A DNA stretch of 34,976 nt, taken from positions 1-34,976 of the forward strand of contig JAPULJ010000232.1 in NCBI GenBank assembly GCA_027295145.1, read 5' to 3'. Below are positions 1-7,686 of this stretch, in pieces. This stretch comes from Alphaproteobacteria bacterium (GTDB lineage Bacteria; Pseudomonadota; Alphaproteobacteria; JAPULJ01). The notes below the pieces were generated by a model, which worked only from the letters and a program-made list of their open reading frames with translations, searched no databases and was not told where the DNA came from. Position numbers and translations under genes: made by a program. The number at the start of each line of letters is the position of its first letter. Position 1 is the stretch's first letter.

Positions 1-1
1 C

Positions 2-100
2 GCCGGCGATGTAATGGCCAAGGATATGATGAGCGAAGACGCCGCCGAAGGCATCAACGCCTTCGTCGAGAAACGCAAACCGGTGTGGCGGGACCGGTAG
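2..100 (+). CDS. Enoyl-CoA hydratase/isomerase, C-terminal fragment
   Basis: Only the last 32 codons are inside the window, ending at a TAG at 98-100. The tail reads ...SEDAAEGINAFVEKRKPVWRDR, which is the typical end of crotonase-fold enoyl-CoA hydratases: the acidic E-D-A-x-E-G helix followed by F-x-E-K-R-x-P-x-W. This helix packs against the neighbouring subunit in the hexamer. No active-site residue is visible, so the substrate cannot be named. It differs from the crotonase at 25071-25883, whose tail ends in KEKRKANFMGR. The fragment is placed by tail similarity only; family membership is fairly secure and function is open. Confidence 0.7.
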   Translation, partial: AGDVMAKDMMSEDAAEGINAFVEKRKPVWRDR

Positions 101-130
101 AGAAATCGGGTCGCCACAGGTGATAATTAT

Positions 131-1852
131 TTGTCTGCCGAACAGGAGAACATAGTCCAAACCGAACCGGTGCAACGTGTTAGAATCGTTGCCATTACCC
201 ATGCTGCGAGACCGCGCGCGCCGCAGAAAGCGATTGACTCCACGCCGACGCCCGATGCCGACACAAGCGATGCAAGTGCCAGCGGAGTCGCAACCGCTGC
301 CTCCGAGGAGATCAACTTTCAAAAAGCGCTGAGTCTCCATCTGCGCGGCGAGCTTGCTGGCGCGGAGGCGGTCTATCGCGAGCTGATCCGCAGGAATCCA
401 AACAATCCCGATTACCAACACCTACTCGGGCTTGCTCTGCATCAAACAGGCCGGCGGAAGGATGCCGAAGCCCGTCTGCGCAAGGCTGTGGAAATTCAGC
501 CTGGCGCCGCCGAATTCCACAATTCTCTGGGTGCTGTGCTCATTACCATGGAGCGTAACGATGAGGCATCGGCGGCATTCGAATCCGCCCTCAAGATCGA
601 ACCCGGCCTCAGCGACGCACATTACAATCTGGGTTACATAGATCACTCAATGGGGCGGTTGCGTGAAGCTCTCGGGCGCTATAAGCACGCGCTCGACTGC
701 AATCCCTTCCATGTGCCCGCGACAATCAATTGGGGCGGCATTCTGATGGACCAGGATCGTCCGAACGAGGCTGGCTTAATGTTTCAGCGGGCGCTTCAAC
801 ACGAACCGAGTTCTCTGCCCGCATTAAGAAGCCTTGCCCGTGTTTACAGGGCCAAAGGCAGTCTGGAAGCATCGGCAAACCTCCTTCGGCAAGCGATCGA
901 GATCGCGCCGGACGATGCAAATGCCCATTCGGAATTGGCCTTAACACTCCTTCTCAACGGAATTTATAAACAAGGCTTCGAGGAGTACGAATGGCGCGCG
1001 CGCGAGTCCGGGACCTCGTCTCGGTATTTCACGCAGGCTCTGTGGGACGGCAAGAATTTTGACGGCAAGACCGTCCTCCTGCACGGCGTTCAGGATCCGG
1101 CCGAAGCCATCCAATTTGTTCGCTATGCCGGCTTGGTCGCGACCAGAGGTGGACGTGTCGTTCTCGAATGCGCGCCTGCACTCAAGCGTCTGTTTGAGAC
1201 AGTGCCGGGCATTGCCGAAGTAGTAGCGACGGGCGAAGCTTTCACTGACTTCGACTTGCATTTCCCGATCGAATCCCTTCCACGGCTCTTCGGCACGACC
1301 CCGGAGACAATCCCATCGGCTATCCCCTATCTATCGGCGCCCAATGGGCGGGCGTTACCGTTCCAACCGGTAGCCAACACAAAATTCCAGATCGGCGTTG
1401 TATGGCGTTGTCGCTCATCTTCATCGAACCGCGGCGCGAAGAATTTTCCTCTCGCTTACCTGCTTGAGCTTGCTACACGCCCGGGGATAACACTTGTCAG
1501 CCTGCAAATCGGCGCGACCTCGGAAGAGCAAGAACTGCTCGCGGAACACAGCATCACCCACATCGGCGAGCGTCTCGGAGACTACGCCGATACGGCGGCG
1601 GCGATAACCAAACTTGATTTGGTTATTTCGGTGGAGTCACCCGAAGCTCACCTCGCCGGTGCACTAGCGCATCCCGTCTGGCTTCTCCTGGGCGCCGCAG
1701 CGGACTGGCGGTGGCCAGAGGAAGCACGTAGCAGCCCGTGGTATCCGGCGATGCGGGTGTTCCGCCAAGACCAAGCGGGCGATTGGTCCGGCGTCGCGCG
1801 CTTGCTGCCGGAGGCGATTGCGGCCGGTCCAAGTGTTTCGCCGACGCGCTAA
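131..1852 (+). CDS. TPR-repeat protein with glycosyltransferase-like C-terminal domain
   Basis: 573 residues if the TTG at 131 is used; an AGGTGA-like ribosome site lies about 8 nt before it, and no in-frame ATG occurs before residue 140. Residues 1-58 are low-complexity and Ala/Thr/Asp-rich. Residues 60-290 hold about six tetratricopeptide repeats of 34 residues (for example around 94-127, 128-161 and 162-195, with G-x-x-x-x-A and A-x-x-x-x-P positions). The C-terminal part (about 310-565) resembles the glycosyltransferase-9-like domain commonly fused to bacterial TPRs. It includes the D-L-V-I-S-V-E...A-H-L-A-G-A-L segment and a later D-W-R-W...S-P-W-Y-P segment. Family knowledge suggests a role in protein or surface-polysaccharide glycosylation, but the acceptor is unknown. 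No signal peptide or membrane segment is seen, so it is probably cytoplasmic. Confidence 0.82.
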   Translation: MSAEQENIVQTEPVQRVRIVAITHAARPRAPQKAIDSTPTPDADTSDASASGVATAASEEINFQKALSLHLRGELAGAEAVYRELIRRNPNNPDYQHLLGLALHQTGRRKDAEARLRKAVEIQPGAAEFHNSLGAVLITMERNDEASAAFESALKIEPGLSDAHYNLGYIDHSMGRLREALGRYKHALDCNPFHVPATINWGGILMDQDRPNEAGLMFQRALQHEPSSLPALRSLARVYRAKGSLEASANLLRQAIEIAPDDANAHSELALTLLLNGIYKQGFEEYEWRARESGTSSRYFTQALWDGKNFDGKTVLLHGVQDPAEAIQFVRYAGLVATRGGRVVLECAPALKRLFETVPGIAEVVATGEAFTDFDLHFPIESLPRLFGTTPETIPSAIPYLSAPNGRALPFQPVANTKFQIGVVWRCRSSSSNRGAKNFPLAYLLELATRPGITLVSLQIGATSEEQELLAEHSITHIGERLGDYADTAAAITKLDLVISVESPEAHLAGALAHPVWLLLGAAADWRWPEEARSSPWYPAMRVFRQDQAGDWSGVARLLPEAIAAGPSVSPTR

Positions 1853-1927
1853 TCTAATGAAGGGCTTCGATAACCCTACAACCAACGGCTCTTGCCAAAT
1901 CCAGGCGTAGACGGCAAATTTGCATCC

Positions 1928-2407
1928 ATGAACCACAATATCTACAGCGACGATCGCCTTCGCGGCATCTTCGATAAGGTCCGGACCATCGCGATGGTCG
2001 GCGCCAGTCCCAATTGGAACCGGCCGAGCTATTTTGTGATGAAGTATCTACAGCTCAAGGGTTTTCGCGTTATCCCGGTCAATCCAAGGGCGGCAGGTGA
2101 AATCGTGCTCGGCGAGAAAGTCCATAGCAGCCTCGACCAGGTTCCCGATGCGATTGACATGGTTGATGTTTTCCGCTCCTCCAAAGAAGCGCTCGGCATC
2201 ACCGAGCAGGCGATCGCCAAGGGCGCAAAGGTGATTTGGATGCAGATCGGCATCAGCAATAATAAAGCCGCGAATTTAGCTGAGAAAGCTGGCCTCGTTG
2301 TCGTCATGAACCGATGCCCCAAGATCGAATATTCGCGCCTCAACGGCGAGCTTAGCTGGGGTGGATTCAACTCGGGCATCATCTCGAGCAAGCGCAGAAG
2401 GATCTAA
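1928..2407 (+). CDS. CoA-binding (Rossmann-fold) domain protein, YccU-like
   Basis: 159 residues from the ATG at 1928; an upstream in-frame TTG at 1892 would add 12 residues that do not resemble the family. The protein is a single CoA-binding Rossmann domain: the nucleotide loop V-G-A-S-P-N (about 24-29), a V-I-P-V-N-P strand, and the late M-N-R-C-P-K-I-E motif with the conserved Cys. Such proteins bind CoA or its thioesters but have no firmly assigned reaction; members are 130-150 residues, so this one is complete. It ends 6 nt before the metY start and very probably forms a two-gene operon with it. This pairing suggests a link to sulfur-amino-acid metabolism, which is an inference. Confidence 0.85.
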   Translation: MNHNIYSDDRLRGIFDKVRTIAMVGASPNWNRPSYFVMKYLQLKGFRVIPVNPRAAGEIVLGEKVHSSLDQVPDAIDMVDVFRSSKEALGITEQAIAKGAKVIWMQIGISNNKAANLAEKAGLVVVMNRCPKIEYSRLNGELSWGGFNSGIISSKRRRI

Positions 2408-2413
2408 CCATCC

Positions 2414-3724
2414 ATGTCCAAGAGCGATGTCCCGGGCATCGAGACGATTGCCGTGCATGCCGGTGCGAGCCCAGATCCAACCACCGGCGCCCGCAGCACT
2501 CCGATCTTCCAGACCGCCTCCTACGTCTTCGAGGACGCGGACGAAGCAGCTTCTTTGTTCAACCTTCAAAAGCCCGGATTTCTGTATTCGCGCTTGACCA
2601 ATCCCACAGTTTCCGTTCTCGAAGAACGGGTGGCTGCGTTGGAAGGCGGTCGCGGCGCCATCGCCACCGCCTCGGGCCATGCCGCTCAAATCCTGGCTTT
2701 ATTTCCGCTGATGCAGCCGGGCTGCGAGATCGTCGCCTCGAAAATGCTCTACGGCGGATCCCTGAATCAAATGGGCCACAGCTACAAAAAGTTCGGCTGG
2801 GAGACCATATTCGTCGATCCTGACAAGCCCACGAACTTCGCCGATTCCATCACTGACAATACGCGCGCGATTTTTGTCGAGAACCTGGCGAACCCCGGCG
2901 GCGTCGTTGTCGATATCGAGGCTGTCGCCAAGATTGCTCGTAAAGCCGATGTGCCACTTATCGTCGACAATACGATGGCCACACCATTCCTTTCGCGCCC
3001 CTTCGAATGGGGCGCCGATATCATAGTCCATTCGACCACTAAGTTTCTCTCCGGTAACGGTTCTTCAATCGGCGGGATCGTTGTCGATTCGGGCCAATTC
3101 GATTGGTTCAAGAATGCTGAGAAATGGCCGAGCCTGACTGAGCCAGCGCCCGAGTACCACGGTTTGCGTTTCGCAGAGACCTTCGGCGATCTCGCCTATA
3201 CGATCTATGGCCATGTTGTCGGTTTGCGCGACCTTGGGGCCTGCCAACAACCCTTCAACGCCTGGATTACCCTGCAAGGCATTGAGACCCTGACCTTACG
3301 TATGGAGCGCCATTGCGCCAACGCGCTGGAAGTCGCCCGGTTTCTTGAATCCCATCCCCTGGTTGAATGGGTATCCTACGCTGGGCTCGATTCGAGTCCC
3401 TACCGAGCGCTCGCCAAGAAGTTCCTGCCGGCGGGCGCCGGCGCCGTCTTTACCTTCGGCGTGAAGGGCGGGTTCGACGTCGGCGTGAGGGTCGTCGAAT
3501 CAGTCGAGATCATCAGCCACCTTGCCAATATCGGCGACACCAAATCCTTGATTATCCATCCGGCATCGACCGTCTACCGCCAACTCTCCGAGAAGCAGCA
3601 GATTGCCGCCGGTGCCGGCCCCGACGTCATCAGATTGTCTATCGGGATCGAGACCGCAGCCGATATCATCGCCGACCTCGATCAGGCACTTCACGCCGCC
3701 GCCACGAGCGCGGCTGCCGAATAG
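2414..3724 (+). CDS. metY: O-acetylhomoserine aminocarboxypropyltransferase (sulfhydrylase)
   Basis: 436 residues, the usual length for MetY and longer than MetB/MetC/MetZ (380-400). It is a PLP-dependent Cys/Met-metabolism enzyme that replaces the acetyl group of O-acetylhomoserine with sulfide, giving homocysteine (or with methanethiol, giving methionine) in the cytoplasm. Visible features are the N-terminal T-x-A-V-H-A-G-x-x-P-D-P-T-T-G-A-R motif typical of this branch, the Y-S-R-x-x-N-P-T segment (58-65), an aspartate in I-V-D-N-T (183-187) that contacts the PLP ring, and the Schiff-base lysine K210 in H-S-T-T-K-F. The ATG at 2414 lies just after the CoA-binding gene. Its 3' end faces the convergent VOC gene only 15 nt away. 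The sulfhydrylase name is from length and motifs; exact sulfur donor is not visible. Confidence 0.93.
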   Translation: MSKSDVPGIETIAVHAGASPDPTTGARSTPIFQTASYVFEDADEAASLFNLQKPGFLYSRLTNPTVSVLEERVAALEGGRGAIATASGHAAQILALFPLMQPGCEIVASKMLYGGSLNQMGHSYKKFGWETIFVDPDKPTNFADSITDNTRAIFVENLANPGGVVVDIEAVAKIARKADVPLIVDNTMATPFLSRPFEWGADIIVHSTTKFLSGNGSSIGGIVVDSGQFDWFKNAEKWPSLTEPAPEYHGLRFAETFGDLAYTIYGHVVGLRDLGACQQPFNAWITLQGIETLTLRMERHCANALEVARFLESHPLVEWVSYAGLDSSPYRALAKKFLPAGAGAVFTFGVKGGFDVGVRVVESVEIISHLANIGDTKSLIIHPASTVYRQLSEKQQIAAGAGPDVIRLSIGIETAADIIADLDQALHAAATSAAAE

Positions 3725-3739
3725 GGCCTACAGATACTC

Positions 3740-4114
3740 CTATACTCCGATCAGATTGCCGTCGGGGTGGCGAAAATAGATCGATTGCATAGAGCCAACA
3801 GCGCCAATCCGTTCGACCGGACCTTCAATCAGTTCGATCTTCTCGGATTGCAGCGTAGCTACCGCTTGCACAAACGAGCCGTCGAGCACCAAGCAAAGAT
3901 CGGCTGATCCAGGGGTTGGCCTTGCCGCTTTGGGTTCGAATTCCGCACCGGCCTTGTGCAGATTGATCTTTTGGTCACCGAAGTGAAGCGCCATGCGTTC
4001 CCCGGCAAACCGCTTGATCTCCATCCCCAAGACACGTTCATAAAACGTACAAATCTCACCAATGTCCCGAACTGTAAAAATCAGATGGTCGAGCCGGGCG
4101 ATACGCACGGTCAC
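3740..4114 (-). CDS. VOC (glyoxalase/bleomycin-resistance) family protein
   Basis: 124 residues from a GTG at 4114 whose first base is the last base of the upstream MFS stop codon (TAG), so translation is almost certainly coupled. A longer in-frame reading from 4222 overlaps the MFS gene and is not likely. The chain shows the VOC pattern: R-L-D-H-L-I-F-T-V-R-D (H10 as first metal ligand) and F-Y-E-R-V-L-G-M-E near the start, and S-I-Y-F-R-H-P-D-G-N-L-I-G-V at the very end. In most relatives the end reads N-L-I-E-x, where Glu is the last metal ligand. Here it is Gly and the protein stops right after, so a metal-dependent reaction is doubtful. The substrate is unknown; the coupling implies it acts with the MFS carrier. 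Confidence 0.83.
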   Translation of the reverse strand: MTVRIARLDHLIFTVRDIGEICTFYERVLGMEIKRFAGERMALHFGDQKINLHKAGAEFEPKAARPTPGSADLCLVLDGSFVQAVATLQSEKIELIEGPVERIGAVGSMQSIYFRHPDGNLIGV

Positions 4115-5355
4115 TATTCGGCCGGGCTTGCGATCGGCATTTCGCCGCTGGTCTCGCGGGGCAACAGAAATGCCGCCGCCAAACACAGCGCCGCCGATCC
4201 GGCCAGCGCAACGAACACCCAATAGAACCCTCCAGAAGCCTGGTACACCGAAGAAACAAGCATCAGACCAAGCGGCGCGGATCCGAAGGCAAGAACAAAC
4301 TTTATGCCAAAGGCGAGCCCGTGATGCCTCGCCGGTGCGTAGCGTGCAAGCAGCATATTCTCCGCCGGCAAGGCACTGGTGCTGAACATCACCATCATCA
4401 TCGAAACCACAACAAGAGGCAATCCAGTGAAGCTCGCTGCCAGATACAGCAAGGGGATCTGAAAAAGGAAGGCGCCAAGATAGACATTTTTCAGCGGATA
4501 CTTATCAGCCAGGATCCCGCCGACAAGCTGCATGAGACCAGCGACGCCATAGACCAGCGCGACATAGAGACCGACCCCAAACGCGCCCTCGCCAGCGAGA
4601 TCGCTGATTCGCCCCGAAAACATTTTCGGCAACGCTGTCTGTGTCGACTGGAAGATAATGGCGCTGGCAAACATGGTCAGCAGCAATATGGCGAATACAC
4701 GCAGCCTGTCCTTTCGGCTGACCGTATCCGGTGATCCCGCTTTCGCCTTCGTTTCGACAATCAAGCCTTTGCGCACGCATACCCAAAGCGCGACCCCGGT
4801 CAGGACTGAAATAACGCCGGGAACGACAAAAGCCGCGCGCCAATCTATGAGATCGATCAGTCCGCTGGCGACTACCGCCGCTGCGGCGACGCCGGCACTG
4901 CCGAATATACCGTTGATTCCAAGCACTTTGCCGCGATTGGCGCCGGTGTTGCGGATGAGCCAAGCGATGCCAACAGGATGATAGATCGCCGCGAACAGCC
5001 CCACCCCCGTCAGCCCGATCGTCAAGACAACTGGACCTTGCGCCAAACCGCAGATGATCGCGGATCCGCCCATGCCGATAAAGAATACGACCATCATCCC
5101 GCGAGCGTTCCACCGGTCACCGAGCCAACCAGCCGGCAACGCCGCAATACCAACGAGCAGCGCCCCCGGCATCCATAGCTCTATCATCTCATGGTACGGA
5201 CGCCCCCATTCAGCTTCGAGGGCAAGCACGATGACGAAATAGAAAGCCGTGAATAGGTGAATATAGGTGTGCCCAACACACGAGAAGATGAACGAATATC
5301 GGGCTGAACTTGTGGGCATGATACGTGGCATTCGTGCGCGAAAAGGTCCGACCAT
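4114..5355 (-). CDS. Major facilitator superfamily transporter
   Basis: About 413 residues from the ATG at 5355. An upstream TTG at 5382 and internal ATGs at 5331 and 5319 are alternatives, and none has a strong ribosome site. The sequence is strongly hydrophobic with roughly twelve membrane segments. The A-G-W-L-G-D-R-W-N-A-R-G loop between helices 2 and 3 is the classic MFS G-x-x-x-D-R-x-G-R/K motif. The I-Y-H-P-V-G-I-A-W stretch resembles the fosmidomycin-resistance/sugar MFS group. It sits in the inner membrane and moves a small solute, direction and substrate unknown. It is the first gene of a two-gene leftward unit with the VOC gene, whose GTG overlaps its stop by one base. Confidence 0.9.
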   Translation of the reverse strand: MVGPFRARMPRIMPTSSARYSFIFSCVGHTYIHLFTAFYFVIVLALEAEWGRPYHEMIELWMPGALLVGIAALPAGWLGDRWNARGMMVVFFIGMGGSAIICGLAQGPVVLTIGLTGVGLFAAIYHPVGIAWLIRNTGANRGKVLGINGIFGSAGVAAAAVVASGLIDLIDWRAAFVVPGVISVLTGVALWVCVRKGLIVETKAKAGSPDTVSRKDRLRVFAILLLTMFASAIIFQSTQTALPKMFSGRISDLAGEGAFGVGLYVALVYGVAGLMQLVGGILADKYPLKNVYLGAFLFQIPLLYLAASFTGLPLVVVSMMMVMFSTSALPAENMLLARYAPARHHGLAFGIKFVLAFGSAPLGLMLVSSVYQASGGFYWVFVALAGSAALCLAAAFLLPRETSGEMPIASPAE

Positions 5356-5478
5356 CGTGCCATCGCCGTTGCCGCCGCTCAAGTCAGAACAGCCATGCAG
5401 CCACGACGTATGAGAGGTTCCGTCAATGCAATTTGTTAATCTAAGAATGCCGGATTACCGTCTAAATAACTATTTTTA

Positions 5479-5494
5479 TTAACTTTTCGTTAAC
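5479..5494. promoter_or_regulatory. CtrA-like binding box
   Basis: The sequence TTAA-CTTTTCG-TTAAC is an exact match to the alphaproteobacterial CtrA full-site consensus TTAA-N7-TTAAC. It lies in an A+T-rich patch (about 5430-5510) between the leftward MFS gene and the rightward small gene, 65 nt before the ATG at 5560. Chance occurrence in A+T-rich DNA is possible. Confidence 0.4.
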
Positions 5495-5559
5495 CAATAT
5501 TCACGGTTTTGCCTGATTTATGCCGCCCAACGTCCACAATCCGAAACCATATTGGAGGT

Positions 5560-5751
5560 ATGCAGAACGGCACAAGACACTGTTATGCCGACCCGAAGAC
5601 ACGGCCACTGGAGTTGGAGCCTCGCTTCGACACTGACCGAGTTGTCTGGGACGCGCACTACCGCCGCCGGGTAATCGACCAGTTACGGAATTGGCATCAG
5701 CGTCAACCTCCCGCCAAGCAGTCGAGTGGCCCCTCCGCGAGTGCCGCTTGA
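5560..5751 (+). CDS. Small hypothetical protein (63 aa)
   Basis: The ATG at 5560 opens a 63-codon frame rich in Arg, Asp and Gln; the middle reads E-P-R-F-D-T-D-R-V-V-W-D-A-H-Y-R-R-R-V-I-D-Q-L, which looks like a real amphipathic protein rather than a shadow. A GGAGG lies directly before the ATG with only 1 nt between, closer than is usual. The start is therefore uncertain; a TTG at 5509 is the other option and has no ribosome site. No membrane segment, signal or Cys motif is seen. It is preceded by an A+T-rich region with a CtrA-like box and converges on cutA, 10 nt downstream. No function can be assigned. Confidence 0.45.
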   Translation: MQNGTRHCYADPKTRPLELEPRFDTDRVVWDAHYRRRVIDQLRNWHQRQPPAKQSSGPSASAA

Positions 5752-5761
5752 AGCTGCGGGC

Positions 5762-6076
5762 TCAGTCAGTTTCCAATCGGATCCAATCCAGAAAATCAGG
5801 GTTTCCGCCTTCAATCGACAGAGCAACCACGCAAGGGCAGGCGTAAGAGTGAGCCTGCTTTACCCGCTCGACCACACGATCGACGAGCGCTTCAGTGGTC
5901 TTGACGATCAGCGCCGCCTCCTCTTCCTCCTGCAACTTTCCCTCCCACCAGTAGATTGAACCGATCCGACCGAGCAAATTGGCACAAGCCGCCAAACGCT
6001 CCTCAACCAGCATACGCCCGATTTTAGCCGCCTCCTCCACCGAAGCGGCTGTGATATATATTAGTCTCTTATTCAT
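5762..6076 (-). CDS. cutA: Divalent-cation tolerance protein CutA
   Basis: 104 residues from the ATG at 6076, matching the 100-112 residue CutA family; a much longer in-frame reading from 6400 has no CutA character upstream and is rejected. Family marks are the N-terminal I-Y-I-T-A-A-S-x-E-E-A motif, E-E-R-L-A-A-C-A-N-L-L, S-I-Y-W-W-E-G-K and the H-S-Y-x-C-P-C-V segment. CutA forms very stable trimers with a ferredoxin-like fold and is linked to copper and other divalent-metal tolerance, though its molecular task is unsettled. A GGGAGC sequence lies about 6 nt before the ATG. It is transcribed divergently from the small gene at 6168, with 91 bp between them. Confidence 0.92.
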   Translation of the reverse strand: MNKRLIYITAASVEEAAKIGRMLVEERLAACANLLGRIGSIYWWEGKLQEEEEAALIVKTTEALVDRVVERVKQAHSYACPCVVALSIEGGNPDFLDWIRLETD

Positions 6077-6116
6077 GCTCGGCTCCCGCCTGCACGCGCC
6101 GGGTTGGCGCGCCGGG

Positions 6117-6133
6117 CATCCTATCCTAGGATG
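6117..6133. promoter_or_regulatory. Perfect inverted repeat between divergent genes
   Basis: CATCCTA-TCC-TAGGATG is a perfect 7-bp inverted repeat with a 3-nt centre, located 40 bp before the cutA start and 34 bp before the 6168 start. Its position in the shared 91-bp promoter region makes an operator plausible; the binding protein is unknown. It could equally form a short hairpin. Confidence 0.35.
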
Positions 6134-6167
6134 AGCGCGCGCGCATGTGGGAGGAGGAATATCAGGC

Positions 6168-6485
6168 ATGAGCGGGAACAAATCCGTGCTGGCGGATGAG
6201 CAGTCACATAGGAGGGCGACGCCGGCACAACAGGCATGGTTGCGGCGCGGTTTGGTACAACCTGGGGGTAAGTTGCCACTGTTCGATGAGAACGGCAGGC
6301 GGGTACCCAACTCAACGATTCGCCGCTGTCTTGATGCAGGCTGGGCCGAGCCTCTATTTTCCAATCCCATCAAACCGGACTGGCTGGTCTGCAAGATCAC
6401 TGACGCTGGGCGGGCGCTTCTAACCGAAACCGAATCGGGTAGATCGAATCTGAAATGGCCAAGTATTGTGCGAGCGACTGAATAG
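6168..6485 (+). CDS. Hypothetical small winged-helix-like protein
   Basis: 105 residues from the ATG at 6168, about 10 nt after a strong GGAGGAGG ribosome site; the in-frame GTG at 6147 precedes that site and is not used. The protein is basic and soluble. It contains T-P-A-Q-Q-A-W-L-R-R-G-L, a V-P-N-S-T-I-R-R-C-L-D-A-G-W-A-E-P helix-turn-helix-like stretch (about 46-62), and W-L-V-C-K-I-T-D-A-G-R-A-L-L near the end. The last part resembles the wing and final helix of small DNA-binding proteins, where a Leu/Val-strand runs into T-x-x-G-R. This suggests a DNA-binding role, possibly at its own promoter (see the inverted repeat at 6117-6133), but this is inference from pattern only. No confident family was recognised. 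Confidence 0.7.
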   Translation: MSGNKSVLADEQSHRRATPAQQAWLRRGLVQPGGKLPLFDENGRRVPNSTIRRCLDAGWAEPLFSNPIKPDWLVCKITDAGRALLTETESGRSNLKWPSIVRATE

Positions 6486-6853
6486 CGACAATCGGAGTGG
6501 TCGATACGTCGATCGATCCTGCGGTAAACTCTCGCGCCAATCGATTGGCAATTATCGGCACGAGCGACGGGTCTTCGGCCGGTCCGCTATTTGAGCCTCG
6601 TTTCCCCTGAAAAACACCTAAAATGCTAACCTGTCATACCTTATCTGATGCGTGGAATAATTTGGCGGTGCCCAAACCAGCGTGCGTCGAGGTCGGAGAT
6701 CGATACCCGACGCCCTCTACGGCAAGACCGTCTATTTGATCGCGGATGCCCCGGAGTTGAAGATGACGGTAAAGGAAACCGGAGATAATCGAACTACGAC
6801 GGCCCGCGCCTTGGTAGACTGCGCCACAGAACGAAATGCCAAGGAGAAAAGAC
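6486..6853. other. 368-bp stretch without a convincing gene
   Basis: No RNA gene, terminator or repeat is evident. On the minus strand a frame stays open from 6633 to 6397, and its middle part (D-P-S-L-V-P-I-I-A-N-R-L-A-R-E) looks protein-like, but it has no ATG, no ribosome site and runs into the gene at 6168-6485. A mirrored plus-strand frame is also open over part of it. This may be a decayed gene or chance. The gloB ribosome site (AAGGAG at 6840-6845) lies at the right end. Confidence 0.4.
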
Positions 6854-7645
6854 GTGATCGTCGAGCAGATCTGGACCGCCAACGCCTACCGAAATTTCAA
6901 TTATATTGTCGCCTGCGCAGAGACTGGCGAGGCACTTGCCATCGACCCGCTCGATCACCAGAAGTGTCTTGCCCGCGCGAAAGAGAAGGGCTGGGAAATC
7001 CGCTTTGTGCTAAATACCCACGAGCACGGCGATCATACTGGCGGCAACGATGAGGTGATCGCCGCGACAGGCGCGAAACTCTTGGCTCACGCCAATGCCA
7101 AGGACAAGATCCCTGGGATCGACCGTGGACTGGCGGCGGGCGACGTGATCGAGGTGGGGCGCACGGTCGAGCTTGAGGCGCTCGATACGCCGGGCCATAC
7201 GATGAGCCACGTCTGCCTGCTGTCGCATACCGAGCAGCCTGCGCTATTCTGCGGCGACACGCTGTTTAACGCCGGCGCCGGCAACTGTCACGGGGGCGGC
7301 CACCCGGTCGAGCTTTACAACACTTTCGCTAGCCAACTTGCGCGCCTCGGCGACGACACCCTCATCTACCCGGGACATGACTACATTGCTAACAACCTCA
7401 AGTTCACGCTCGACCGCGAGCCCGACAACGCACGCGCCAAAACGCTCCTCGACGAGGTTGAGGATCAGGATCCTGACCGCGCGCTCATCTCGACGCTCGG
7501 CCTGGAGAAAGAAATCAACGCATTTTTCCGGTTACACGAGCCGACCGTTATCGCGCGGCTCAAGGACGCCTTCCCCGACCTTGCCGACGAACCCGATCCT
7601 GAAACGCTTTTCGTCAAACTTAGGGAGCTTAGAAACAGCTGGTAG
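6854..7645 (+). CDS. gloB: Hydroxyacylglutathione hydrolase (glyoxalase II)
   Basis: 263 residues from a GTG at 6854, 8 nt after AAGGAG; the upstream in-frame ATG at 6836 precedes that ribosome site. It is a metallo-beta-lactamase-fold enzyme. The metal motif T-H-E-H-G-D-H is at 55-61, with H115 (T-P-G-H-T), D135 (C-G-D-T-L-F) and H175 (P-G-H-D-Y) completing the two-metal centre. The C-terminal helical region contains the K-F-T-L and R...L-R-x-L-R-N-S-W type segments that bind glutathione in GloB. The enzyme hydrolyses S-D-lactoylglutathione to D-lactate and glutathione in the cytoplasm, finishing methylglyoxal detoxification. It stands alone and converges on livM. The Y-x-Y-I beginning (F-N-Y-I-V) is also typical. 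Other thioester hydrolases of the same fold are the only alternative. Confidence 0.9.
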   Translation: MIVEQIWTANAYRNFNYIVACAETGEALAIDPLDHQKCLARAKEKGWEIRFVLNTHEHGDHTGGNDEVIAATGAKLLAHANAKDKIPGIDRGLAAGDVIEVGRTVELEALDTPGHTMSHVCLLSHTEQPALFCGDTLFNAGAGNCHGGGHPVELYNTFASQLARLGDDTLIYPGHDYIANNLKFTLDREPDNARAKTLLDEVEDQDPDRALISTLGLEKEINAFFRLHEPTVIARLKDAFPDLADEPDPETLFVKLRELRNSW

Positions 7646-7686
7646 TAGATCGAAGGATACAATTTCACGCGTACACTAGTGTGCGG

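Noticed and set aside
1853-1927. Possible SAM-II type riboswitch upstream of the CoA-binding/metY pair
   Set aside because: Only a short AGGG/CCCT pairing is present; the conserved SAM-II core sequence was not found.
4505-5113. Long minus-strand frame inside the MFS gene
   Set aside because: It is an arginine-rich shadow of the MFS frame without ribosome site or recognisable motif.
5762-6400. 212-residue reading extending cutA upstream
   Set aside because: The part before the ATG at 6076 has no CutA similarity and overlaps the divergent gene; CutA length fits the shorter start.
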